Assembly (NCBI GenBank): GCA_934526185.1 | Contig: CAKTAA010000052.1 | Coordinates: forward strand, 1 to 15,698 | Direction: 5' to 3' | Length of the DNA: 15,698 nucleotides | Source: an uncultured Eubacteriales bacterium | GTDB taxonomy: Bacteria; Bacillota; Clostridia; Oscillospirales; CAG-272 | Part shown: piece after piece, positions 6,247 to 13,080 of the stretch | How positions within the stretch are numbered: position 1 is the stretch's first letter | How the letters are laid out: the number at the start of each line of letters is the position of its first letter | Translations under genes and position numbers: made by a program | Notes under the pieces: generated by a model | What the model was told of the DNA's origin: nothing | Database searches by the model: none | Seen by the model: the letters and a program-made list of their open reading frames with translations, nothing else

Positions 6247-7638
6247 ATGACAAACGTAAAACATACGAAAAAAGCGTTGCTTGCAAGCTGTCTTTCTATG
6301 CTGCTGTGCTGTGCAATGCTGATCGGAACTACATTTGCGTGGTTCACGGACAGTGCCTCGACTGGCGTAAACAAAATTCAGGCGGGTACGCTTGACATTG
6401 ACATATTGGATGAAGAGGGAAATTCCCTTGACGGTCAGATCCTCAGCTTCAAAAATGTTAACGGCAGCGCAGAAATTCTCTGGGAGCCGGGGTGTACCTA
6501 CAATCTTGAGTCCTTCAAAATTGTCAACAAGGGCGATCTTGCGCTGAAGTACAAGGTGACAATTACCGGCATTTTAGGCAATGCAAAGCTGAACGAGGCG
6601 ATTGATTGGACGATGTCTGATGGCGCAGGCACAACATTGCAGCTTGATACTGATCTTTCGCTTGCCCCTAAACAAGAAACCGGACTTTATACTATTTCCG
6701 GACACATGAAAGAAACTGCCGGAAATGAATATCAGGGACTTTCTATTGACGGTATTGCTATCACTGTCGTTGCAAGACAGGATACCGTGGAATTCGACAA
6801 TGAAGATAATCAGTATGATGCGGATGCAGTGTATCCGATAGTATCTGACTCTTCCTTTGCCGATGCCCTTGCGACGGGCGGAAATATTGTTCTTGGCAGC
6901 GACGTAAATTTGGCCGAGGATATTACAAATGATGTAAACATCGACCTGAGCGGCTATACGATTGCTCCAACTCACAGCCATAAGCTGAGCGGCGGGGCTG
7001 ACCTCTCCATGAGCAACGGCAGTTATGTTTTTGAAAACAATGTCTCGTTCGGACATATTGATGTTCGTCCTGGATCTACGACCGATAGTACCGTATCCTT
7101 TGAAGATATGGTCTTTACGAGTAAAAAACTCAATCCGACATATGGACCCTGTACTGACAGAGTAGAGTCTGTGGTTGAATTTACTCCGGGGACTGGAGGA
7201 CGAACCACCTTCCTTTTCAAGAACTGTATCTTTAATAACGCGCAGGTTGTTTTTGAGGGGTTGTCCGGCCAACTCGGATACTTTACTGCTACTTTTGAAA
7301 ACTGCACCTTCAATAACTTGGGAACGAGTGCAGGCATTTATGTACAAAACTATCTGGATGGCAGCATCAAGGTGAAAGACTGCACGTTTAATTACACCGC
7401 TACTGCAAGCGCAAGCGCTGTCTCTACAAGCTCTTCAACTGTTACGATCGCCTTTGAAGGCACCAATGCCGTTAACGGTACCGCTGCTACTGCTTATACC
7501 CACAATCCCGAAATAGGGGAAGATAACACCTATGACATCAAGATCATGAACCCTTCTGTAAAGGTTATAAGCGTGGGGTCCAATACTACCGTAAGCGGTT
7601 TGGATACCGTTACAGTAAGTGGAATTGCTACCAAATAA
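6247..7638 (+). CDS. SipW-dependent TasA-like protein with beta-helix region
   Basis: Predicted main secreted product of the operon, 463 residues. ATG 6247 follows GGGAGG (6232-6237) by 9 bases; an upstream in-frame extension to 6145 overlaps the peptidase gene and lacks a ribosome site. The signal peptide (1-32) ends in TTFAWFTDSAS, the motif of SipW-cleaved proteins. Residues about 40-180 form a TasA/camelysin-like domain (IQAGTLDIDI, EPGCTYNLESFKIVNKGDLALKY). Residues about 200-430 have spaced strand-forming repeats such as FLFKNCIFNNAQ, ATFENCTFNNLG and VKDCTFNYTA, the hallmark of a right-handed parallel beta-helix. The C-terminus is Thr/Ser/Val-rich with no LPxTG sorting motif. A role as fibre or matrix component is inferred from TasA; the beta-helix might bind polysaccharide. 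Confidence 0.82.
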   Translation: MTNVKHTKKALLASCLSMLLCCAMLIGTTFAWFTDSASTGVNKIQAGTLDIDILDEEGNSLDGQILSFKNVNGSAEILWEPGCTYNLESFKIVNKGDLALKYKVTITGILGNAKLNEAIDWTMSDGAGTTLQLDTDLSLAPKQETGLYTISGHMKETAGNEYQGLSIDGIAITVVARQDTVEFDNEDNQYDADAVYPIVSDSSFADALATGGNIVLGSDVNLAEDITNDVNIDLSGYTIAPTHSHKLSGGADLSMSNGSYVFENNVSFGHIDVRPGSTTDSTVSFEDMVFTSKKLNPTYGPCTDRVESVVEFTPGTGGRTTFLFKNCIFNNAQVVFEGLSGQLGYFTATFENCTFNNLGTSAGIYVQNYLDGSIKVKDCTFNYTATASASAVSTSSSTVTIAFEGTNAVNGTAATAYTHNPEIGEDNTYDIKIMNPSVKVISVGSNTTVSGLDTVTVSGIATK

Positions 7639-7695
7639 TTATCAATTTATTGACGGAATATCTGTATCCTGAATATTTATACATTATTACATAAT

Positions 7696-7775
7696 CTCTC
7701 CCGTTTCCCTGAACGGGAGAGACAATCAAAGGGCATAAGCCGGCATGGCTGTCGTTTGTTTGTGCCTTTTGATTG
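7696..7775 (+). promoter_or_regulatory. Two strong hairpins between the secreted-protein genes
   Basis: Hairpin 1 is a perfect 10-bp stem (7696-7705 with 7712-7721, loop TCCCTG). Hairpin 2 is a 13-bp stem with one G-U (7723-7735 with 7763-7775), with a smaller AGCC/GGCT hairpin in its loop. Neither is followed by a T run, so they are not standard terminators. They could protect the 3' end of the upstream message or reduce read-through into the LysM gene, giving unequal amounts. A weak promoter-like pair (TTGACG 7650-7655, 18 bases, TATTTA) lies just before them. Confidence 0.6.
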
Positions 7776-7817
7776 CCTGACCTCAGGAAAAGAAAATTCA
7801 GAATGGAAGGCTTTGTT

Positions 7818-8561
7818 ATGAAACGGTTATTCACCGCAAAGCAAATAAAGTCAACGCATGTAAATATCGGCAGACTATTACTGCCCTCTCTGTTAGGAAT
7901 TATCGTTTGTATGGGATGTCTTGTAAGCTTGACACGGGCATGGTTTACCGCAAGCATTTCAACGCCTGCACAGAAAATCCAAGCGGCAAATTATGATGTG
8001 GATGTTTTTATAAATGATACAATCGTTTCAAACGGCGAAGAAATCTATTCATTACATCTCGGCGAGAATATCATTTCGCTTTCCGCCGCCGGCGATGCAT
8101 CCACAGGCTACTGTAAAATTATTTTCAATGGAGATATTGAAAATCCGTATTACACCCCACAGCTTTTAAACACGGATGATCTGTCCTTGTCGAAATCCTT
8201 CTCTTTTAAGGTTAAGGCTTCTGAAGCAACAACAATGACTGTTATATCGAATTGGGGAACTTATGTAGTCGATGAAGAAAAAAACATTATCAGCAGCGGT
8301 GAAACGATAAATCTTACAACACTCGGTCAAAACGGAACTCAAAATCAAACAGAAAACGTCACATCATCGGATGAAACACCTTCCATTGAAGGTACAGCCT
8401 CAATATACACGGTTGAAAGCGGCGATAGCCTATGGAAGATCGCCGGTCAATATGGATTTACCGTCGAAATTCTTGCAGCATATAATCAAATAGAAAATCC
8501 AGATCGAATTTATGAGGGGCAAATTTTGGAAATACCGCCTGCTGATTTTGAACTGACGTAA
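7818..8561 (+). CDS. SipW-dependent TasA-like protein with LysM domain, truncated tail
   Basis: 247 residues to the present stop. ATG 7818 follows GGAAGG (7805-7810) by 7 bases. The signal peptide ends with SLTRAWFTASIS, a match to the SipW-type signal in the previous gene. Residues about 50-150 resemble a TasA/camelysin domain (IQAANYDVDVFIND and on). A Ser/Thr/Asn/Gln-rich linker follows, then a LysM domain (196-241, YTVESGDSLWKIAGQYGF through YEGQILEIP), which in other proteins binds GlcNAc chains in peptidoglycan. The protein could therefore tie the fibre to the cell wall without a sortase. The frame continues past the stop with an acidic Ser/Thr-rich tail (8562-8761), so the original protein was probably longer. 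Confidence 0.82.
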   Translation: MKRLFTAKQIKSTHVNIGRLLLPSLLGIIVCMGCLVSLTRAWFTASISTPAQKIQAANYDVDVFINDTIVSNGEEIYSLHLGENIISLSAAGDASTGYCKIIFNGDIENPYYTPQLLNTDDLSLSKSFSFKVKASEATTMTVISNWGTYVVDEEKNIISSGETINLTTLGQNGTQNQTENVTSSDETPSIEGTASIYTVESGDSLWKIAGQYGFTVEILAAYNQIENPDRIYEGQILEIPPADFELT

Positions 8562-8761
8562 GAAACGACTACCTCTATTTCCGAGCAGTCAGAGATGGAA
8601 AGCAACGAATCGACATCATCAGCACAGCGGGAAGAAGCTCTCCATGCGTCTGAAACGTCTGTTACCGAAGATGCTTCGGCTTTAAAATTCCAACAGATAT
8701 GGAGCCAACGAGCGTTTCTGCTGAATCCCATAATGAATCTTCGGAAATGTCGTTAAGCTGA
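8562..8761 (+). pseudogene. Disrupted C-terminal tail of the LysM protein
   Basis: Directly after the TAA at 8559-8561 the same frame encodes a low-complexity Glu/Ser/Thr-rich stretch (for example ETTTSISEQSEMESNESTSS) for about 40 codons. Near 8672-8690 the good composition moves to the next frame (PTDMEPTSVSAESHNESSE) and ends in TGA at 8759-8761, 65 bases before the operon terminator. One nonsense change plus one frameshift has removed a tail of roughly 65 residues. Such tails often act as extended spacers outside the cell. Confidence 0.6.
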
Positions 8762-8826
8762 CAGCTTTAATTCATTACAAAATCAGCTTAATTTGACATA
8801 ATACTAAAAAAATATTGTACCACTTG

Positions 8827-8859
8827 GCGGCGGATGGATGTTTCGCCGCTTTTTGCTTT
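8827..8859 (+). terminator. Terminator of the TasA-type operon
   Basis: Stem GCGGCG (8827-8832) with CGCCGC (8844-8849), an 11-base loop, then TTTTTGCTTT. It follows the end of the degraded tail and closes the rightward operon. Confidence 0.75.
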
Positions 8860-9322
8860 ATCCAATTGAATCAAAAGCCATCGATTTACTTTGCCGCACA
8901 AAATCGGCCACCATCTCATCGATCATGCTGAACCTACGCACACCTCGCCTGTTTTAATTGAGCTTACAAATACAGGCTCGACGCTCAGAAGATGGAAAAA
9001 GTTGGCCGCACATTTTGCATAACATGCTATAAGATGTTAAAACTGTACGTTTAAAACATTACTCAATTTTGGGGCTTACTAAAATATTTTATTTGTTCTC
9101 TCTTAGATTTTACAACTTAGTCGCGTGAAACATACGTCAGCAGAGTTCGGTGTATCGCAGTTGAATTACCATCTTCTCGGCGGAGGCTTCAAATAGTAAA
9201 CGCCATCCGACAATTCAGGTCGGCGGTATTGAATTTTTAATTATTATTGTATCTTTGAGTTAAGGCTGCGTTCAATCCGGCTGAATTGATATGCGAATTT
9301 ACACACTGTGTTTAATGTCTGA
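8860..9322. other. Intergenic gap with possible coding debris
   Basis: Between the rightward operon terminator and the end of the leftward murE gene. One minus-strand frame (about 8869-8950) encodes FSMIDEMVADFVRQSKSM without a start or ribosome site, and one plus-strand frame (about 8940-9020) encodes a short Arg/Lys-rich peptide; neither is recognised. A 5-bp stem CCGAC/GTCGG near 9217-9233 is followed by an AT-rich run. I see no clear terminator for the leftward murE cluster. Confidence 0.4.
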
Positions 9323-10846
9323 CTATTCCCGATTTTGAACGGAAAAAGCAATTTCATTTGATTGAGCTTCCGGCGCAAAAGCAGCAGCAGCTCTAAGAAC
9401 AATTTCCTTTTCTGAAAATGGAACCTTGATACCGTCTATAAGCTGATAATCCTCGTGTCCTTTTCCGCAAAGCAGAATGATATCGCCGTCCTGTGCCATA
9501 TGCAGTGCATATCGGATGGCTTCGGCGCGGTCTGATATCGATACGTGCGGACAAGCGGTATCGTCAAAATACCGTTCCATTTCCGCGATAATATCTGACG
9601 GATTCTCGAAATTTGGATTGTCGCTTGTGAGTATGCAGAAATCCGCAAGATCTGCCGCAATTTCACTCAGTTCACGGCGTCTTCCGCGCGTACGTCCGCC
9701 GACAGAGCCGAACAGGCAGATGACACGGTGAGGGTGATACGATCGAACAGTTTCCAGAAGATTTTTCATGCTGGCTGCATTGTGTGCATAGTCAATAACG
9801 ACAGTGCAATAAGACAGGGCGGGAATGATTTCAAAACGTCCTCTGACGGTTGACTCAGAGAGAAAAAGTGTGACAGAATCTGGCGGAACGCCAAGGCGCA
9901 AACAGACGCCGATAACAGCAAGCGCATTATAAACATTATAAATGCCCGGCAATTTCAATGAGCAGTTAAAAGAAGCCGTCTGATATTTGCAGCGAAAGGA
10001 GATACCCAACGTGTTGCGGCGGCTGAACGCATGTACGGCAGAGGCTGAAATATCGGCATACTGATAGATGCCGAACGTAAGACAAGGTGAGACGCAGGCG
10101 GCGGCAAAGTCTCGGTAGACAGGATCATCGGCATTCATGACAGCAAATCGGCATTGACGGAAAAGGGATATTTTCGACCGTTTGTAATGAGCAAAATCAG
10201 GATGCTCTCCCTCGCCTATGTGATCCTCGGACAAATTGGTAAATACGGCGATGTCAAAGATTATGCCGTCAACGCGGTGCATAAATAATGCTTGGGAGGA
10301 AACTTCCATTGCTACATAACGGATTCCGCTGTCAGCCATTTCCCGGAAGGTTTTGTGCAGCTCGTAGCTTTCCGGCGTTGTATTGAGCGTGGGACGATGT
10401 TGTCCGCCGAACAGAATTCCGTTGGAGCCAATGACGCCGCAGGGAAAACCGGCTTTGTTTAGGACTGAATAAATGAGAGATGTAACCGTGGTTTTACCCT
10501 TGGTTCCGGTCACCCCGATAAGCTTTAGGCTGTCGGAGGGATGTCCGAAAAAAGCGTCGGCAAGCGCGGCAAGCGCGGCCCGAGTATCACCGCAGATGAT
10601 GATAACGGCATCTTCCGGCAGTGAAATCTTATGTTCTGTAAAAAAGCAGCGGCAGCCGGACTGATACGCATTTGCAGCATAATGATGTCCGTCGGTTGAC
10701 GCGCCGCTGAGACAGACAAATGCTGTCTGGGGCGCGGCCTTTCTTGAGTCATAGATTAGTTCAAGAATATCCGGATCCTTGTCCGATAAGCCGCCCGGAA
10801 TATCATATTCAATTTTGCTTTCTCTCAGCAAATGCGTCAGCAGCAT
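9323..10846 (-). CDS. murE: UDP-MurNAc-tripeptide synthetase (MurE-type ligase)
   Basis: Cytoplasmic ATP-dependent ligase adding the third amino acid to UDP-MurNAc-L-Ala-D-Glu. The leftward ATG at 10846 follows AAAGGGG by 8 bases. Its 507 residues carry the Mur ligase marks: P-loop GTKGKTT (114-120), TTPES (156-160), EVSSQAL (181-187), YKRSK with the likely carbamylated Lys225, the DYAHN motif (352-356) and GKGHEDYQ (461-468). The substrate motif is DNPN (409-412). Meso-DAP enzymes have DNPR, whose Arg contacts the DAP carboxylate, so this one probably adds L-Lys or another diamino acid without that carboxylate. It is last in a leftward cluster with a racemase, an ATP-grasp ligase and an amidotransferase. 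It could be the only MurE of the cell or a specialised second copy. Confidence 0.92.
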   Translation of the reverse strand: MLLTHLLRESKIEYDIPGGLSDKDPDILELIYDSRKAAPQTAFVCLSGASTDGHHYAANAYQSGCRCFFTEHKISLPEDAVIIICGDTRAALAALADAFFGHPSDSLKLIGVTGTKGKTTVTSLIYSVLNKAGFPCGVIGSNGILFGGQHRPTLNTTPESYELHKTFREMADSGIRYVAMEVSSQALFMHRVDGIIFDIAVFTNLSEDHIGEGEHPDFAHYKRSKISLFRQCRFAVMNADDPVYRDFAAACVSPCLTFGIYQYADISASAVHAFSRRNTLGISFRCKYQTASFNCSLKLPGIYNVYNALAVIGVCLRLGVPPDSVTLFLSESTVRGRFEIIPALSYCTVVIDYAHNAASMKNLLETVRSYHPHRVICLFGSVGGRTRGRRRELSEIAADLADFCILTSDNPNFENPSDIIAEMERYFDDTACPHVSISDRAEAIRYALHMAQDGDIILLCGKGHEDYQLIDGIKVPFSEKEIVLRAAAAFAPEAQSNEIAFSVQNRE

Positions 10847-10904
10847 AGGTTAAACCCCTTTCCGATTTCCATTTCTTCAGTTTCCGACGGAAGCGAATAA
10901 ACGG

Positions 10905-11621
10905 CTATAAATCAAAACCGCACGGCATATGCCCACATTCTAAAATAGCTTGCAATGCGAGAATTTCCAATGCGTCAACATAGACAGGGGAAAGCGATTC
11001 GCATTTTTTAATCAGTGACAGCTCTGTACAGCCGATAATCAAACATTCCGCACCGCGATCCAGCAAGGAAGAGGAAATTTCGCGAAAGACCTTTACATCG
11101 GCCTGTAATCCATGCTTTATCGATTGATAAATCAAATCCGTCAGTCTGCTTTGATCGGCGGCATGGGGAACGATCTCTTCCACTCCGAACTGCTGTAAAT
11201 AATGCCGGTAAGTATGAGAAGAGACGGTGCCGGAGGTCGCCAAAACTCCGGCACGCCGCACACCGCGGTTGTACAGATAGGCGGCGGTTTCGTGCATCAT
11301 GTTGATTATAGGGATGGAAACAGCGTCGCTCAACGCCTCGTAAAAATAGTGGGCGGTATTGCAGGGCACCGCAATACAACCCGCGCCGAATGCCTGTAAC
11401 CTTTTGGCATCACAGATCATCGTTTCGAGCGGAGAAACATCAGATGTTCCTAATATGTAGGCTGTACGGTCCGGCGTTGTCGCATGACTGCTGAGGATGA
11501 TATCCAAATGCTCCTGATCCTTTGAAGCCTGTGTATGTTCGGTAAGCAGTTCATAAAAATACACGGACGACATGGGACCAAGCCCGCCCAAAACGCCGAG
11601 AACCTTTTTTTCTTTTGTCAT
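10905..11621 (-). CDS. Aspartate/glutamate racemase family protein, probably aspartate racemase
   Basis: Cofactor-independent racemase interconverting L- and D-aspartate (or glutamate). The 238 residues are typical in length. It begins with VLGVLGGLGPMSSVYFYELL, the aspartate-racemase form of the N-terminus, and has both catalytic cysteines: Cys87 in VPCNTAH and Cys198 in GCTELS. The ribosome site is weak (GAG about 9 bases before ATG 11621). It lies between the ATP-grasp ligase (95-base gap upstream) and murE (58-base gap downstream). In Enterococcus faecium a comparable racemase gene sits beside the D-aspartate ligase gene and supplies its substrate, which fits this context better than glutamate racemisation for MurD. 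Confidence 0.85.
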   Translation of the reverse strand: MTKEKKVLGVLGGLGPMSSVYFYELLTEHTQASKDQEHLDIILSSHATTPDRTAYILGTSDVSPLETMICDAKRLQAFGAGCIAVPCNTAHYFYEALSDAVSIPIINMMHETAAYLYNRGVRRAGVLATSGTVSSHTYRHYLQQFGVEEIVPHAADQSRLTDLIYQSIKHGLQADVKVFREISSSLLDRGAECLIIGCTELSLIKKCESLSPVYVDALEILALQAILECGHMPCGFDL

Positions 11622-11634
11622 ATGAAAACACTCT

Positions 11635-11671
11635 GCCGCGGATAATCAGCAGCGCTCAGAAATACCGCGGC
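11635..11671 (-). other. Hairpin between ATP-grasp and racemase genes
   Basis: Arms GCCGCGG (11635-11641) and CCGCGGC (11665-11671) form a 7-bp GC-rich stem with a 23-base loop, ending 14 bases upstream of the racemase start in leftward RNA. There is no T run on that side, so message stability or translation control is likelier than termination. Confidence 0.4.
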
Positions 11672-11716
11672 TTTCTTTCATTAAAATAGCAGGAAGGGGA
11701 CCGTTCTGAGCGGACG

Positions 11717-12979
11717 TCAACCGAGGTGCGGTGCATCCTGTTCCCGCGGATAATACCGGCGGTATTTACGAAAATGATTGAGGCTGTGCGTCAGCACAAA
11801 GAACAGACGCCTAGGATTAAAGCGAAGATCGTAGGGATACCATAGAGAAGAAAAATGCTTTTTTTCTCGAATCATTTTTTCGGCTGCTGAAAGACACTGG
11901 CGATTTTTTACATACCGGCGGACAACACCCGTTGGAATAGAAGTCCACAGAATACCTTTGTCCGCCATTTTGTTTTCTGTCCTAAGCGTATCCGTGACAT
12001 AATCCTCAACCAAATACCGTGCGATATTTTCGCCTGCGGCGGTAACGTAGTAATTGCTTCTTCCTTGGCGGAGATTGATTTCAAAAGCGCGCCACGTGCC
12101 GTCGCGGCAGTCGTATTTCAGATCAAAATTTGCAAAGCCCCTGTAAGAAAGACTATCCAGAAATATGCGTAGCGGCTCGGCAACCTCCGGCTTGTATTCC
12201 GTGAGAATGGCAGCGTGATTCCCTCGTCCTTTTGGCGTGTGCTCTTCCAGCAGCACATGACCAAGGCACATCATACGTACGCGCCCGTCTTTTCCGGAAT
12301 AGGTGGTCAGAACATACATGCTGGAATCGTCGCCGGGAATCCGATCCTGAAGGATAATGCTGTCGTCATATCCGCTGCCGAAAATGGTTTGAAGAATACG
12401 CATGGCATCCGCAGGCGTGCCTGCGGTGTATACCTTTTCCATGTGCGGAAACGGATGCTTCCAGTATACAGTGCTGTTTGAGGGTTTGACGATTATCGGA
12501 TAGGAAAAACCAAGCGCGGATTCTGAGAGCTGTTTCTCACTGTCGGGGACAAACCGAAATATTCGGGTAGCAGGATGCGGAATTCCGTATGTATCGCAGT
12601 ATTGATAGAAGTGCTCCTTTGAGGCTAAGGTGTCCATCAGAGCGGCATCGTTGTACGGAATGATAAAATCAGGCGAAAGCTGCGCCTTGTGCCTGGAGAT
12701 GAGATTTGCGTAATCATCCGTACAGCCTATCAGAATTAAAATGTTTTCCTCCTCTTTATGTGAGGCAGCAAACGTTGCCATAGTCTGAAGAAAGCAGGCA
12801 TCGTCGTCAAGCCTCGGTACCTCGGTGAAACAGACAATTTTACTCGCCTTGGTCGCCCCGATTGCGTATCTTCCAAAGGCATAGGAAATGACGCCGTAAG
12901 CTTCGTGAAACGCCCGGGCAACGTTATAACAGTTGAGATCCGCGCCGATGAGCACGGGAACAATTTTGAAAGGTGCCAT
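11717..12979 (-). CDS. ATP-grasp ligase, probable D-aspartate ligase of peptidoglycan
   Basis: ATP-grasp enzymes join a carboxylate to an amine through an acyl-phosphate. The 420-residue product opens with FKIVPVLIGADLNCYNVARAF, like the family of Aslfm (E. faecium) and its Lactococcus relative, which add D-Asp to the side-chain amine of the third stem-peptide residue. Visible ATP-grasp parts are Lys165 in PIIVKPSNS, ILQDRIPGDDSS (about 210-220), and the metal-binding set Asp286 (NFDLKYD), Glu300 and Asn302 (FEINLRQGRSNYY). The basic C-terminus (about 380-412) may contact the membrane-linked precursor. Substrate choice is inferred from the racemase, MurE and amidotransferase neighbours. A clear ribosome site is missing before ATG 12979. 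A carboxylate-amine ligase for another substrate is the main alternative. Confidence 0.78.
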   Translation of the reverse strand: MAPFKIVPVLIGADLNCYNVARAFHEAYGVISYAFGRYAIGATKASKIVCFTEVPRLDDDACFLQTMATFAASHKEEENILILIGCTDDYANLISRHKAQLSPDFIIPYNDAALMDTLASKEHFYQYCDTYGIPHPATRIFRFVPDSEKQLSESALGFSYPIIVKPSNSTVYWKHPFPHMEKVYTAGTPADAMRILQTIFGSGYDDSIILQDRIPGDDSSMYVLTTYSGKDGRVRMMCLGHVLLEEHTPKGRGNHAAILTEYKPEVAEPLRIFLDSLSYRGFANFDLKYDCRDGTWRAFEINLRQGRSNYYVTAAGENIARYLVEDYVTDTLRTENKMADKGILWTSIPTGVVRRYVKNRQCLSAAEKMIREKKHFSSLWYPYDLRFNPRRLFFVLTHSLNHFRKYRRYYPREQDAPHLG

Positions 12980-12992
12980 AAAATATCCGCGC

Positions 12993-13009
12993 CTTTGCCT
13001 AAGGCAAAG
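12993..13009 (-). other. Hairpin in the leader of the ATP-grasp gene
   Basis: CTTTGCC/GGCAAAG, a 7-bp stem with a 3-base loop, ends 14 bases before the ATG in leftward RNA. There is no T run. It lies where a ribosome site would be expected, so it may influence translation; a processing site is also possible. Confidence 0.4.
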
Positions 13010-13080
13010 TCATTCCTTTCACTGTAATATGAAAAGCGTTCTTTCTGGGATGGTGAGCGCTATATTATATTGAAGATACG

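Noticed and set aside
8869..8950. Possible transposase or regulator fragment encoding FSMIDEMVADFVRQSKSM
   Set aside because: No start, ribosome site, extended frame or recognised family; kept only as a note on the intergenic region.
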